Positions 47,765 to 56,974 of a stretch of 64,000 nt of DNA are shown here, piece by piece. Within the stretch, counting starts at the first letter, position 1; the number at the start of each line of letters is the position of its first letter. The stretch lies in NCBI GenBank assembly GCA_938049385.1, contig CALIBQ010000009.1:1-64000 (forward strand). The letters are read 5' to 3'. The DNA comes from an uncultured Anaerolineae bacterium. GTDB lineage: Bacteria; Chloroflexota; Anaerolineae; JACIWP01. Both the position numbers and the translations under genes were made by a program. The notes beneath the pieces were generated by a model. The model saw only the letters and a list, made by a program, of their open reading frames with translations. It searched no databases and was not told the origin of the DNA.

Positions 47765-48862
47765 TCATTCATCGGGATAACTCTGGAACAGACGCCCCCA
47801 CGGGCTTTCGTTCAGCCACTTCTCCACGATCGGGCGCCCCTTGCGCGGGTACCAGTAATGGTCGTGATAGTACTCGCTGGCGAAGATAAAGATGTTCACC
47901 AGCGGCGTCTGGAAGAAGAGTTTCTGGAAGACCTTCAGCGGGGAGCGCCACAGCAACATACCTACGCCCGTGCCCAGGTTGACGCCGACAGAGAAGTTCC
48001 AGCGTTCGTTGGCCACCTCCGGCATGCCGACAATCTCGATGTCGCGCGGGTTGCCGTTGCCCAGTCCGCGTTCGGTGGCATGGGCGATATACGGGATTTT
48101 CATGGGGTCGAAGCCCATCATCATGGCGGCCACCGCGTCGATGGCCACCTGGTCCGCCGAGGCCAGGATAACGTCCTTCTGATGGGGGACCAGGGTGCGC
48201 GGGCCGGGGCCACTGCCGGCGGTGGTGCCGTCCATGGTGCAGAAAATGCCAGTATGGATTTCTTTCTGGATAGCCAGCAGGTCCACCAGCGTATCGTGAA
48301 TCCAGGTGTGGGTGTAATGGCGGTGGACGTTCAGCAGGCCGCCAAAAGCGTTCTTCATGGCGCCGGTGGTGACCGTGTAGCTGTGGGTCTTCACCGTGGG
48401 CAGATGGACGATGTTCTTGCCGATGAAGTAATCGGGGATATAAATGCCGTGGCGGTAAATTTTGTCCAGCACCGCCATTTTGGCTTTGGGTTTGTACTCG
48501 ACCCAGGTCATGTCCTCTGGCTTGAAGTTGTACTTCTTGGGGATGCCGTATTTGGCCAGCACCGGGCCGAATTTGTTGTAGCGGTCCCCCAGGTCAGCGA
48601 TGGTGACCACGGTTTTGTTGTGGACATCCACAATATCATGAAAGCCGGCATCTTTGAGGGCCAGGATGGTGCCCTCCAACTGCCACGGCGTGGTGTTGGC
48701 ACCAGGATAGAGCAGGTGCCAGCTAATATTGTCCTTGAGGATGGTGGTCGCGGAGGGGTCGAGCGCCTCGCGCATGCCGGCCAGCTCGCAGAGCCGGCGG
48801 TAGTCATCTAACACAGTCTCGGGTTTGGTGCGCAGTACTGCCACCACCGATTTCTTAGCCAT
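47765..48862 (-). CDS. DUF362 domain-containing protein
   Basis: A 365-residue member of the DUF362 family. The typical stretch VHLPTVKTHSYTVTTGAMKN followed by AFGGL is intact, as are TTILKDNISWHLLYPGANTT and ASADQVAIDAVAAMMMGFDP. Some relatives carry iron-sulfur domains; none is seen here. The role is unknown. It lies 36 bases behind the exosortase gene in the opposite reading direction of the surface protein, and may be unrelated to it. Confidence 0.8.
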   Translation of the reverse strand: MAKKSVVAVLRTKPETVLDDYRRLCELAGMREALDPSATTILKDNISWHLLYPGANTTPWQLEGTILALKDAGFHDIVDVHNKTVVTIADLGDRYNKFGPVLAKYGIPKKYNFKPEDMTWVEYKPKAKMAVLDKIYRHGIYIPDYFIGKNIVHLPTVKTHSYTVTTGAMKNAFGGLLNVHRHYTHTWIHDTLVDLLAIQKEIHTGIFCTMDGTTAGSGPGPRTLVPHQKDVILASADQVAIDAVAAMMMGFDPMKIPYIAHATERGLGNGNPRDIEIVGMPEVANERWNFSVGVNLGTGVGMLLWRSPLKVFQKLFFQTPLVNIFIFASEYYHDHYWYPRKGRPIVEKWLNESPWGRLFQSYPDE

Positions 48863-48923
48863 AACAGCCTCCTGAACGTGCAGTGCAGGTTCAAGATATA
48901 TGAGAAAAGCTGAACCAGATCAA

Positions 48924-49697
48924 TCACAGAGCAAATTCCGCCGCTATAACTGTATGGTCGGAAGGCTTATCGGCCAGGCGCGGCTCCATGTCCACCCAAC
49001 AGCGGGTACATTTCTCCGCCAGCGGCCGCGTCGCCCAGATATGGTCCACGCGCCAGCCTAGGCCGCGCTCGATGGCGCCGCGAACGCGGTAATCCCAAAA
49101 GGTGTAGATGCGCTCATCGGGATGGAACTTGCGGAGCAGGTCTATCCAGCCCCATTCGCGGACCCGTTCCAGCGCCTGGCGCGCCAGCGGATGGAAGTCC
49201 ACGTGGTTTTTCAGTCCCTCGGGATTGTGCACGTCAATGGGTTCGGGAGCAACGTTGAAATCGCCCATCCACAGAATGGGATCCGCCGGCGAGTAATGCC
49301 GCTCGAACAGCCGGCGCAGTCGCTCCAGCCACTCCAGCTTATACTGGAACTGCGGAGAGTCCACCGACTGCCCCTGCGGGACATACGTGTTGACGACGAA
49401 GATGCCGTCGTACCGGGCGCGGATGAGGCGGGCCTCATCCGGTTCACCGCCGTCATCGAAGCCAAAGACGACATCCTCCAGAGGCTCGCGGCTGATGACC
49501 GCGACGCCGGCATAAGCCTTCTGGCCGCGGAAGACCACATGGTAGCCGGCGGAGCGAATTTCATCAGCGGGAAACTCGGCATCCTGCACCTTGGTCTCCT
49601 GAATGCACAGGAGGTCGGGCTGTTCTTTGGCCAGCCAGGCCAGGATAATGGGCAGGCGCGCCCGAATAGAATTGGCGTTATATGTCGCGACTTTCAT
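48924..49697 (-). CDS. xth: Exodeoxyribonuclease III
   Basis: AP endonuclease/3'-5' exonuclease of base-excision repair, 257 residues. The fold motifs are in order: [29 protein letters not shown] (catalytic Glu), [20 protein letters not shown] (Tyr), [15 protein letters not shown] (Asp-Asn), [12 protein letters not shown] and [12 protein letters not shown] (His). ATG 49697 has GGGAGTG; the longer upstream frame has no homology. It is divergent from the LexA-boxed FtsK-like operon. Confidence 0.93.
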   Translation of the reverse strand: MKVATYNANSIRARLPIILAWLAKEQPDLLCIQETKVQDAEFPADEIRSAGYHVVFRGQKAYAGVAVISREPLEDVVFGFDDGGEPDEARLIRARYDGIFVVNTYVPQGQSVDSPQFQYKLEWLERLRRLFERHYSPADPILWMGDFNVAPEPIDVHNPEGLKNHVDFHPLARQALERVREWGWIDLLRKFHPDERIYTFWDYRVRGAIERGLGWRVDHIWATRPLAEKCTRCWVDMEPRLADKPSDHTVIAAEFAL

Positions 49698-49859
49698 GGG
49701 AACACTCCCGGCATGCACAAACGGCCCCGGACACAAGATCGCACTCGACAATATACCATCGAGAGGGATATCTGCAAAATCGGGCGGATGACAGGATTTG
49801 CCCCATCCGATGGATAATATCCCAACAGACCCCCCGCCGCATTTGGGAAAACAACCCCC

Positions 49860-49888
49860 TTGACGCCCTACCCGGCCGGCGATATACT
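49860..49888 (+). promoter_or_regulatory. Promoter of the FtsK-like operon
   Basis: TTGACG (49860-49865), 17 bases, TATACT (49883-49888). The LexA-type box begins four bases after the -10 element. Confidence 0.75.
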
Positions 49889-49891
49889 GTA

Positions 49892-49909
49892 ATAGAACAA
49901 ATGTTCTAT
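49892..49909. promoter_or_regulatory. LexA-type (SOS) box
   Basis: ATAGAACA-AA-TGTTCTAT, a perfect inverted repeat containing GAAC-N4-GTTC (49895-49906), the form used by Gram-positive-type LexA. It covers the predicted transcription start, so bound LexA would block initiation. It also contains an ATG (49901) in frame with the first gene, but ribosome-binding evidence favours ATG 49925. Confidence 0.8.
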
Positions 49910-49924
49910 CCGGAGGATTCCCAC

Positions 49925-51025
49925 ATGGCAGGCTCGGTCCAGCGAAGACTGCTGGAGATGCAGGCGGACCGCATTGAGATGGTGCTGGCCGCACACCAGG
50001 CCGCCGGCCGGGTCTGGGGAGGGGTCATCTCCCCGCGCGTCATCACCTTCCACCTCACGCCGCTGATGGGCACCCGCCTGCGCAAAATCACCCAACTCTC
50101 CGAGGAGATCGCCATGGCCTTGGGGGTTTCGTACTGCCGCATTTATCGGGAGGAGGGGACATTACGGGTGGAAATCCCACGGGAGGATGCGAAGCAGGTG
50201 TCACTGCTGGAACTGTGCCGGCAGGCCCGGCCGGCCGTTGCCGGCACCGCCATCCTGGGCGTCCAGAAGGACGGAAAGACCCTCATGGTGCGCCTGAGCA
50301 GTCCCGATGTGGTCCATATCCTGGTATCCGGCACGACCGGTTCGGGCAAAACCGAGCTACTGCGGGCCATTGTGGCGAGCATGGCGTATCTGCACCGCCA
50401 GAGCGAGTGCCAGATAGTGCTGGTGGACCCGAAGGGACGCGGCCTGCGGGTATTTGACGGCCTTCCGCATTTGCTGTATCCGCCGGCCAGCACCATTCCC
50501 GACGCGGCGGCGGTGCTGGTGGATGTCGTCATCGAGATGGAGCGCCGCGACCGACTAGGTATTGACCGGCCGGAGATCGTGGTGGTGGTGGATGAACTGG
50601 CTGACCTGCTCATGCAGGGAGGAGAAGAGGTGGAGCGGAGCTTGACCCGGCTGGTGCAGAGAGGGCGCGGCGCCGGCGTGCATGTCATTGCCGCGACGCA
50701 GAAACCCTCGGCCGAGGTCATCAGTTCCCTGCTCCGCAGTAACTTCCCCATGCGCATCGTCGGGCGGGTAGTGAACCCGGCAGATGCCTATCTGGCCGCC
50801 GGCGTGGGCGGCACCAATGCCGAACGCTTGATGGGGCGCGGGGACATGCTGGCGGTTCTGCAGGGGCAGGTCATCCGCTTCCAGGCGGCGCACATCCCGG
50901 AGCCGGCCATCCGCCACCTGGTGCAATGGTTGAAAAACCGCTATGCCGGCCGCGCCGTTCTGGACGTGCCAGCCATCTCCGACGCCGGTGACGTAATTCC
51001 GATAAATAGTGGAGGGATGCGATGA
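49925..51025 (+). CDS. Soluble FtsK/SpoIIIE-like DNA translocase, LexA-boxed
   Basis: A 366-residue motor protein. Residues about 30-90 resemble the FtsK alpha domain ([31 protein letters not shown]). The RecA-like motor follows with Walker A GTTGSGKT (136-143), [13 protein letters not shown], Walker [13 protein letters not shown] (218-229), [20 protein letters not shown] and [10 protein letters not shown]. There is no N-terminal membrane part and no gamma (KOPS-reading) winged helix, so it differs from cell-division FtsK. ATG 49925 has GGAGG at eight bases. It heads a four-gene operon under a LexA-type box, which points to a DNA-damage or element-transfer role. Confidence 0.88.
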   Translation: MAGSVQRRLLEMQADRIEMVLAAHQAAGRVWGGVISPRVITFHLTPLMGTRLRKITQLSEEIAMALGVSYCRIYREEGTLRVEIPREDAKQVSLLELCRQARPAVAGTAILGVQKDGKTLMVRLSSPDVVHILVSGTTGSGKTELLRAIVASMAYLHRQSECQIVLVDPKGRGLRVFDGLPHLLYPPASTIPDAAAVLVDVVIEMERRDRLGIDRPEIVVVVDELADLLMQGGEEVERSLTRLVQRGRGAGVHVIAATQKPSAEVISSLLRSNFPMRIVGRVVNPADAYLAAGVGGTNAERLMGRGDMLAVLQGQVIRFQAAHIPEPAIRHLVQWLKNRYAGRAVLDVPAISDAGDVIPINSGGMR

Positions 51026-51393
51026 AAAAGGTGGTGATGGCGCTGATAGGGGTCTTTATCCTGGCGCTCTGTATCACAGTTGCCAAACGCATGAGCAGTG
51101 ATGCGATGGCAGTGGTGGTGGGCATGGTCTGCGGTGTGGCCGCCAGCATTCCGACGAGCCTGCTCATGCTGTTACTGGCCCGGCGCGATGATGCGGAGAA
51201 CGCGCCGGCATCTCCTGGCCTGCCGCAGGTGCCCAACATCATGATCATAAATCCGCCGATGACCAATCCCGGTCTGTACTATCCGAACATGTCGGGCATG
51301 GCCTACCTGCCGCCGGCGGCATCGGGCGGCGCTCGCCAGTTCGAAATCCTGGGCGAGCCGGAGGACATTTCCGGACAGCGGCGGTATTTCTGA
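51022..51393 (+). CDS. Small membrane protein of the FtsK-like operon
   Basis: A 123-residue protein starting in a 4-base overlap (ATGA) with the FtsK-like gene. Two membrane segments are plain: VVMALIGVFILALCITVA (about 4-21) and AVVVGMVCGVAASIPTSLLM (about 29-48). The C-terminal half is a polar tail rich in Pro, Asn, Gly and Tyr (PNIMIINPPMTNPGLYYPNM). No family was recognised. It could anchor the soluble motor to the membrane, since FtsK-type motors normally have such a part in the same chain; that is inference. Confidence 0.75.
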   Translation: MKKVVMALIGVFILALCITVAKRMSSDAMAVVVGMVCGVAASIPTSLLMLLLARRDDAENAPASPGLPQVPNIMIINPPMTNPGLYYPNMSGMAYLPPAASGGARQFEILGEPEDISGQRRYF

Positions 51394-51728
51394 TGGGGAA
51401 ATGCGCCATGGCTTCACAGCATGCTCAGCAGGTGCAGTTGCTGGACTGGCGGCTGGGGTATTTCCCTGCCCGCTTCCGCTGGCGCGGGCAGGTGCATCAG
51501 GTGCTCCATGTCCAGCGTGTCTGGGAGGAATGCCGCGCTTGGCCCCGCCGGCGGCAGTTTCGCTGTTACCAACTGCTTTGCTCCGCCGGCCCATTCATCC
51601 TGCGGCATGATCTTTTGCACAACCTCTGGCAGGTGGTCAGTGCGCCGGCATGCAATGCCCATGCGCAGTGGGAGGATATGCCCCGAGGGAGGTCCTGGCA
51701 TGCGGGTCGGTTTGCTCTGGTTCGATAA
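51393..51728 (+). CDS. DUF6504-like small protein
   Basis: A 111-residue basic, Trp/Arg-rich protein sharing one base with the preceding stop (TGATG). The sequence LGYFPARFRWRGQVHQVLHV followed by QRVWEE and later PFILRHDLLHNLWQVV has the pattern of DUF6504-type proteins (P-x-x-F-x-W-R-G ... V ... W). Homologues in other bacteria have been noted near SOS polymerase genes. That comparison is from memory and not from a search. The start could also be ATG 51408. Confidence 0.6.
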   Translation: MGKCAMASQHAQQVQLLDWRLGYFPARFRWRGQVHQVLHVQRVWEECRAWPRRRQFRCYQLLCSAGPFILRHDLLHNLWQVVSAPACNAHAQWEDMPRGRSWHAGRFALVR

Positions 51729-51948
51729 TCGCTCGAATGCCCCACTGGAGGAGAAAATTCGGCAGGCCGCCGTGCGCTACCGGCAGAAGTTCGGCCGGCC
51801 GCCCAACTGCTGTTACGTGCATCCCGACACCCTGGCCGGCACCCCCAAAGAGTTTGTGCAGGTCAACGGCTTTGCAGTGCGGGTGATTCCTGTGAGGAAC
51901 GTCCTGCCCCATCACTTCTGGATCGGTTTTGAGGAAAATCCCCAGTAA
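51700..51948 (+). CDS. Small protein at the end of the FtsK-like operon
   Basis: An 82-residue product from ATG 51700 (site AGGGAGGT), overlapping the DUF6504-like gene by 29 bases. It begins MRVGLLWFDNRSNAPLEEKI and continues with RYRQKFGRPPNCCYVHPDTL, ending in VRNVLPHHFWIGFEE. The Cys-Cys-Tyr-x-His segment may bind metal. Nothing identifiable otherwise. Coupling, site and composition support a real gene. Confidence 0.72.
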   Translation: MRVGLLWFDNRSNAPLEEKIRQAAVRYRQKFGRPPNCCYVHPDTLAGTPKEFVQVNGFAVRVIPVRNVLPHHFWIGFEENPQ

Positions 51949-51963
51949 CTGCCCCCCATCGTT

Positions 51964-51990
51964 CCGGAGCGGGCGCACTGCCCGCTCCGG
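51964..51990. terminator. Hairpin between the FtsK-like operon and holA
   Basis: CCGGAGCGGGC, a 5-base loop, GCCCGCTCCGG, in the 44-base gap between convergent genes. No U-run; probably a shared bidirectional stop. Confidence 0.6.
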
Positions 51991-51992
51991 CC

Positions 51993-53030
51993 CTACACCT
52001 TTTCCGATGCCCTCGTAAGACGCACGATGAGCCGCTCCAGGGCAACCGCCGGCTCCATCTGACCTGTCTTGATCGCCTGGTCCGCTTCCAACAGCCGGTC
52101 ATAGATGAACTGCAGTTCCTCTTTGCGGTAGCGCAGGGCCTGCTTCTGCACTTTCTCGGCGGTGAACTGGTGCACGCCCAGCCGTTTCGCGACGGCCACT
52201 GCCGGCAGGCGTTCTCCCTCCAGCCCCTTCGCCTGGGCGATCAGGCTGAACTGCCGGTATATCATGTGAAAGATGTACAGCGGATGTGCGCCCTCCTCCA
52301 TCAGCTTGCGCATCTCCGCGACGGCGGTCTGCCAGCGCCGCTCACTGATGGCGTCCACGATAACGAAGATACTGCTTTCGCGGGTGTGCGGGGTCAGCAG
52401 GCGCACTTGCTCGACGGTGACGGTGCCTCCTGGCCCCACGTACAGGGCGAGCTTGGTGATCTCCTGGTCCAGGGTGCGCAGGTCCTCCCCCACCGCGTTG
52501 GCGAGGGCGTTCTGCGCGCCGGCGTCTATCCGGACACCGTACAAGCCCGCCCTTCCGGCCATCCAATCCATCAGCTCCTTGCCCCGTTTGGAGGAAAACT
52601 CCCAGACCTTGCACAGCGCCGGCTGTTTCCTGGCCCATTCCAGAATGCGGGCGCGGACAGCCTTTCCTTCCAGACCGGGGTCGTACAGGACCAGGTCTGT
52701 GGTGGGAGGGATGGCCGGCAGATACTCCAGCAGTGCCTTGGCAAAAGACGCGGGGCCCTCTTGAGCGGCCTCCTGCGCCGCCTCTTCGCCGGCGGACGCG
52801 GCACCGCCTGACAGGCGGGCCAGCAGTCCCCGTACGATGACCAGCCGGCGCTCGCCCAGGAACGGCAGGGAGTCGCAGTGGTGCCGCAGTTCCGACAGGC
52901 TCAGGCGGGCGCCTTCCAGGGTAGTGCGGTTCCACTCAGCCCCCGGCATGCCGGCCCCATGCTCCTGCATCAGCTTATGCAGAGCTTCTTCGCAGGAGAA
53001 GTCATCCTTGCCGAAAATCAGGTAAATCAT
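51993..53030 (-). CDS. holA: DNA polymerase III subunit delta
   Basis: Clamp-loader subunit that opens the sliding clamp. The 345-residue protein begins MIYLIFGKDDFSCEEAL (the usual start plus degenerate AAA+ fold), with FLGERRLVIVRGLL, VLYDPGLEGKAVRARILEWA and IFVIVDAISERRWQTAVAEM (domain III). Length and order fit HolA. Its ATG overlaps the stop of the DUF6391 gene (ATGA). Confidence 0.92.
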   Translation of the reverse strand: MIYLIFGKDDFSCEEALHKLMQEHGAGMPGAEWNRTTLEGARLSLSELRHHCDSLPFLGERRLVIVRGLLARLSGGAASAGEEAAQEAAQEGPASFAKALLEYLPAIPPTTDLVLYDPGLEGKAVRARILEWARKQPALCKVWEFSSKRGKELMDWMAGRAGLYGVRIDAGAQNALANAVGEDLRTLDQEITKLALYVGPGGTVTVEQVRLLTPHTRESSIFVIVDAISERRWQTAVAEMRKLMEEGAHPLYIFHMIYRQFSLIAQAKGLEGERLPAVAVAKRLGVHQFTAEKVQKQALRYRKEELQFIYDRLLEADQAIKTGQMEPAVALERLIVRLTRASEKV

Positions 53031-53569
53031 GTTTCACCCGGGCCCAGCTCGATATAGTGCACGGGCATTTTGCCCCCGAGCAGGCGGCGTTCCACGCGGG
53101 TGATGTGGAGGTTCCCGATATGCGCGTCCGTGGTGATATGCTTCTGGACATTATAGGCCAGCGGCTGAGAGAAGAGGAGCGCGGCACTCAATGCCAGCAG
53201 AAGCTGGGGGAATTCCTCCCACCAGGGGGCGCGCCGCCGGCGCAGGAACAACGATGCCACCAGCCCCCCGACGAGGGAGCTGACAGCCAGGTTGGTGCCG
53301 CAGCGCGGATGAACGGCCAGATGCGATTCGCCGGCGCGCAAGCGCGCCAGCGCTTCGGTAACTGCGGAGATCAGCGTCTCGGTGGGGACAGCGCCATAAA
53401 TATAAAAGCCCGCCGGCGTGCTCCGTCCCATCACTTCCAGGCCGGGATAGCGCTGGGACAGAATGTGGACGGTGGCATGCTCCACGGCATGGTTCTGGCG
53501 GGTGCGTTGAAACAACCGGCCCAACAACTGCAGGGGCGACTCCGCCCCGGGCGTTCCTTCGAAGCGCAT
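53027..53569 (-). CDS. DUF6391 membrane-associated protein
   Basis: A 180-residue protein. A central His-rich stretch NHAVEHATVHILSQRYPGLEVMG and later GESHLAVHPRCGTNLAVSSL are DUF6391-like, followed by two hydrophobic segments (VGGLVASLFLRRRRAP; LLLALSAALLFSQPLAYNV). The conserved His/Cys residues suggest a metal site. Function unknown. ATG 53569 (site GAGGATGGAACC) is favoured; an ATG 30 bases upstream is possible. Confidence 0.72.
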   Translation of the reverse strand: MRFEGTPGAESPLQLLGRLFQRTRQNHAVEHATVHILSQRYPGLEVMGRSTPAGFYIYGAVPTETLISAVTEALARLRAGESHLAVHPRCGTNLAVSSLVGGLVASLFLRRRRAPWWEEFPQLLLALSAALLFSQPLAYNVQKHITTDAHIGNLHITRVERRLLGGKMPVHYIELGPGET

Positions 53570-53591
53570 GGTTCCATCCTCTCGTGGGAAG

Positions 53592-55157
53592 TTATGCATC
53601 GCGCAGGCCCAGCAGTTCAAAGACGCGCAGTTCCTGCCGCCGGCCGGCCAGCGATACTGGACCGAGCGCGCGCACCTCTACCCGGTCGTAAATGTGATGC
53701 AGGGTAGGTTCGCTGAGCAGGATTTGGTTCGGCCCCGCCATTTCCTGAAGCCGGCGGGCAACATTCACTGCATCGCCAATGGCGGTGTAATTGCGCGCCT
53801 GCTCAGTGCCCACATTGCCGACGACAGCTTCGCCGGTAGCGATGCCGATGTGGACTGCCAGACGCAGGCGCGCCGGCAGTTGGTCGTGAAGGCGCGCGAT
53901 GGCTGTCCGCAGTCCCAACGCGGCATTGGCCGCCCGCAGAGCATGGTCCGTCTGAGGGAGCGGCGCGCCGAAAAGGGCCATGATGCCATCTCCTAGGAAC
54001 TTGTCCACCGTGCCCTCGAAGGCCATGACGGTGCGCGCCATGATGGACAGGTATTGATTGAGCATGTTGATGAGTTCCTCAGGAGCCAGCTCTTCGCTCA
54101 ATGCCGTGAAACCCTGCAAATCGGCAAACAACACGCTGACCTCGCGCCGCACGCCTCCGAGCTGAACGGCCTCCGGGTCAGAGAGGATGCGCTCCACCAC
54201 CGATGGGGGGACGTACATCTGGAAGTACTGGCGGATGCGCTGTTTCTCGCGCTCCTCCTCCGCCTGGAGGTTCTCAAAATCCTGGGCGTAATGCAGGGCG
54301 ATGGCGGCATAGCCGGCCAGCATGGCTAACAACTGGATGTGATGTTCCTCGGGGCGTTGGGAACCAGCCGGCCACAGCGCAACCAGGACGCCCATGGCAT
54401 GATCCCGCAGGACCAGGGGGATGTAGGCGCAGGCGGCGCCGGCCTCCCCCTCGCTGGCCACGGCCGGCTTCTGCGAACGCAGAATCTCCTGAGCGCGCTG
54501 GACGCAGGCCGCCGGCAGTTTCCCCAGCGCGGACGCAGACCGATCACGATACCCCTCGGCGACTACTCGGAGTCCGCCGGCCTGGGGGAGCAGGACGTAC
54601 ACCGCCTGGACCGGGAGCAGGTATATCACCGCGTCGGTGACCCTGCGCAGTAACACGTCGGTATCCAGCACCGCAAGCACGGACTGGCCGACCGCGTACA
54701 GGGTGCGCATTTCGCGAAGCCGGCGCTCCAACTGCTGGTTGGCCTGCAGTAGGCGGGCCATCAGCGCGTCCCGCTCCGCGCGCAGGCGGCTTTCCAGCAG
54801 GGCGCCTTCAATGGCTGTCAGCATTTCCTGTACCGTGAAAGGCTTGATGACGTAATCGCGGGCGCCCAGCCGGAACCCACGCACCGCGATTTCCTCAGAA
54901 CCGTGAAAGGTCATGAGCACCACGGGGATGCGCACGCCCTGCTCCTGCAGGCGCTCCAGCACGGTCAACCCATCCAGTTTGGGCATCTGGAGGTCGAGCA
55001 GGATGAGGTCAGGCTTATCCTCAACAGCCTTGCGCAGAGCCTCCTGGCCGTCGTAGGCGATGATGGGGCGAAAGCCATGGGGGGTCAGGACAGCGTCGAT
55101 GATGAACTGCACGTTCTCTTTATGGTCGTCGGCGACCAGGATGCGTTCCTTTGCCAT
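53592..55157 (-). CDS. REC-GAF-class III adenylate cyclase
   Basis: A 521-residue signalling protein. Residues 1-120 form a receiver with LILLDLQMPKLDG (phosphoacceptor Asp) and DYVIKPF (Lys). A coiled linker leads to a GAF domain (about 165-310), then a class III cyclase. The cyclase keeps the metal-binding Asps in VSVLFADLQGFTALS and KFLGDGIMALFGAP, the adenine-selecting Lys in DKFLGDG, and NYTAIGDAVNVARRLQ (transition-state Asn/Arg region). It should make cAMP under control of a histidine kinase. A REC-histidine kinase and several receivers are encoded just upstream. Confidence 0.9.
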   Translation of the reverse strand: MAKERILVADDHKENVQFIIDAVLTPHGFRPIIAYDGQEALRKAVEDKPDLILLDLQMPKLDGLTVLERLQEQGVRIPVVLMTFHGSEEIAVRGFRLGARDYVIKPFTVQEMLTAIEGALLESRLRAERDALMARLLQANQQLERRLREMRTLYAVGQSVLAVLDTDVLLRRVTDAVIYLLPVQAVYVLLPQAGGLRVVAEGYRDRSASALGKLPAACVQRAQEILRSQKPAVASEGEAGAACAYIPLVLRDHAMGVLVALWPAGSQRPEEHHIQLLAMLAGYAAIALHYAQDFENLQAEEEREKQRIRQYFQMYVPPSVVERILSDPEAVQLGGVRREVSVLFADLQGFTALSEELAPEELINMLNQYLSIMARTVMAFEGTVDKFLGDGIMALFGAPLPQTDHALRAANAALGLRTAIARLHDQLPARLRLAVHIGIATGEAVVGNVGTEQARNYTAIGDAVNVARRLQEMAGPNQILLSEPTLHHIYDRVEVRALGPVSLAGRRQELRVFELLGLRDA

Positions 55158-55195
55158 GATTCGCCCTCTGGAGAGCGCTGTATGCGAAACTTCCC

Positions 55196-55987
55196 TTATG
55201 ACATGCTTGGCCGGCCGGCATTTGCCCCTTCAAGGAGGCAGCGGCTGGGTGCCGCCGGCGGCAGGACGGCGAACGGGCGTCCTGGACGAGGGAGGGAAAA
55301 CCGCAGGCGCCATACGGCGATGACCGCCTCCAGAAACACCCGCCGCGACATCTTCGAAGCGCCCTGCACTCGGTCCACGAAAATGATAGGGATTTCCTTG
55401 ACGCGGAAGCCGGCCAGCAGTGCCCGATAGGTCATCTCGATCTGAAAGGCATAGCCGGTGGTCTGCACCTGGTCCAGCGGCAGGGCTTCCAGCACCTGCC
55501 GGCGGAAACACTTGAAACCGCCGGTCAGATCGCGAATGGGCACGCCGAGGATGGTGCGGGCGTACAGGCTCCCGCCCTGGCTCATCAGCCGGCGCGAGAG
55601 GGGCCAGTTGCGCACGCCGCCGCCAGGCACATAGCGCGACCCCAGCACAAGGTCGCAGTCGCGAATTTCCTCAACGAACACGGGAAGCATGGCCGGATCG
55701 TGGGAGAAGTCAGCGTCCATCTCGAAGATGAGCTCCGCGCCGAAATCCAGTCCCCAGCGGAAGCCGGCGGCATAGGCAGTACCTAGGCCCATCTTGCCGG
55801 GACGATGCAGGACGTGCAGACGGGGTTCCCGGTGGGCCAGCTCTTCCGCCAGCGCGCCGGTGCCGTCCGGGGAATTATCGTCCACGATCAGGATGTGGAA
55901 GGCATCCCCTTGTTCCAGTACCCTGGGGATCAGTTGCTGGATATTATCTCGCTCGTTGTAGGTTGGGATGACGACCAGATAGCTCAT
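55196..55987 (-). CDS. Family 2 glycosyltransferase (polyprenyl-phosphate mannosyltransferase-like)
   Basis: A 263-residue GT2 enzyme of the dolichol-phosphate mannose synthase type. Motifs: VVIPTYNERDNIQQLIPRVL, LIVDDNSPDGTGALAEEL, FEMDADFSHDPAMLPVF (DXD-like), LGSRYVPGGGVRNWPLSRR and TGGFKCFRRQVLEALPLDQV followed by the RTYFFQIE-like GYAFQIEMTYRA. No C-terminal membrane domain is present. It lies within a signalling gene run. Confidence 0.9.
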   Translation of the reverse strand: MSYLVVIPTYNERDNIQQLIPRVLEQGDAFHILIVDDNSPDGTGALAEELAHREPRLHVLHRPGKMGLGTAYAAGFRWGLDFGAELIFEMDADFSHDPAMLPVFVEEIRDCDLVLGSRYVPGGGVRNWPLSRRLMSQGGSLYARTILGVPIRDLTGGFKCFRRQVLEALPLDQVQTTGYAFQIEMTYRALLAGFRVKEIPIIFVDRVQGASKMSRRVFLEAVIAVWRLRFSLPRPGRPFAVLPPAAPSRCLLEGANAGRPSMS

Positions 55988-56058
55988 GCCGATATATCCG
56001 GTAAGAAAAGTTGGCCGGCGGAAGCGAACACTGCGGCGCGGCCGGCTGCTGCCTCGCT

Positions 56059-56457
56059 CTAATGATCCGCCCTCACAAAACGCTGTAGCGCCACTCCTAC
56101 CCGCACCAGCAGTTGGCGCGTGCTGAAGGGCTTGGTGATGTAGTCCACCCCGCCCACATCCAGCCCTTTGACGATGGTTTCCTCACCCTGCCCGGTGCAC
56201 AGCAGGATGGGGATGCGGCTGGTCGCTGGATCGTTCTTGAGCCGCTGTGCGACCTCGACGCCGTCCAGCTTGGGCATCAGCACATCGAGGATAACGAGGT
56301 CAATATGGTTGGCCCGCTCCTGAATCACCATCAGGGCCTCCTCTCCATCATAACAGGCGAGCACCTCATGGCCGGCCCTGGTCAGTGCCGAGGCCATCAA
56401 ATGTACAAGGTCCTTGTCGTCATCGGCGATCAGGATGGTCGGAGCACGCGTCCCCAC
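56059..56457 (-). CDS. Single-domain response regulator
   Basis: A 132-residue stand-alone receiver. Acidic pair in TILIADDDKDLVHLM, phosphoacceptor Asp in LVILDVLMPKLDGVEV, Ser/Thr in LLCTGQG and Lys in YITKPFSTRQL. GTG 56457 is chosen because AAAGGA lies about eight bases upstream; the frame is open further but without receiver homology. No output domain, so it acts by protein-protein contact or phosphorelay. Confidence 0.85.
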   Translation of the reverse strand: MGTRAPTILIADDDKDLVHLMASALTRAGHEVLACYDGEEALMVIQERANHIDLVILDVLMPKLDGVEVAQRLKNDPATSRIPILLCTGQGEETIVKGLDVGGVDYITKPFSTRQLLVRVGVALQRFVRADH

Positions 56458-56530
56458 AGCAGTGTCCTTTCGGTATTCCCGGGTTTCCACTCTGCCGGCC
56501 GGGCAGGCTACAAGACGCACAGCGGATGCG

Positions 56531-56911
56531 TTATAAGGCTATAATGTCGCGTAAATAATCCATCAGCTCACGGGTGGAGAAGGGCTTGACGATGTAGCCG
56601 TCCGCTCCCAGCTCCAGGCCGTAGTCCACCTCATCGGAGCGGCCTTTGGCGGTCAGGAAGACCACTTTCGTCGTGCGCCGGCGTTCATCTGCCCGCATGC
56701 GCTGGAGCACATCGTAGCCGCTGACTCTCGGCATCATGATGTCCAGCAGTACCAGGTCAAAGTGTTCTTGTGCCAGCAGTTCGAGCGCCTCTTCCCCGCC
56801 GGCGGCTTCTTGAACGGTCCAACCCCTGCGTTCCAGGGTCAGTCGCACCAGCTTGCGAGTGTCTTTCTCGTCATCAACGATCAGGACCTTGACGGCCGGC
56901 ATACCGCCCAT
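56531..56911 (-). CDS. Single-domain response regulator
   Basis: A 126-residue receiver with KVLIVDDEKDTRKLVRLTL (acidic pair), LVLLDIMMPRVSGYDVLQRM (Asp), VVFLTAKGRSDEV (Thr) and YIVKPFSTRELMDYL (Lys). ATG 56911 has GGGGGC four bases upstream; ATG 56902 is an alternative. Together with the REC-kinase at 57260-58501 it could form a phosphorelay. It is separated from that gene by repeat copy 6. Confidence 0.88.
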   Translation of the reverse strand: MGGMPAVKVLIVDDEKDTRKLVRLTLERRGWTVQEAAGGEEALELLAQEHFDLVLLDIMMPRVSGYDVLQRMRADERRRTTKVVFLTAKGRSDEVDYGLELGADGYIVKPFSTRELMDYLRDIIAL

Positions 56912-56974
56912 GCGTGCCCCCTTGTGCAGGCTGACAGAATACACATCATATCTGGGAAAGGCTTCATTGTCAAT

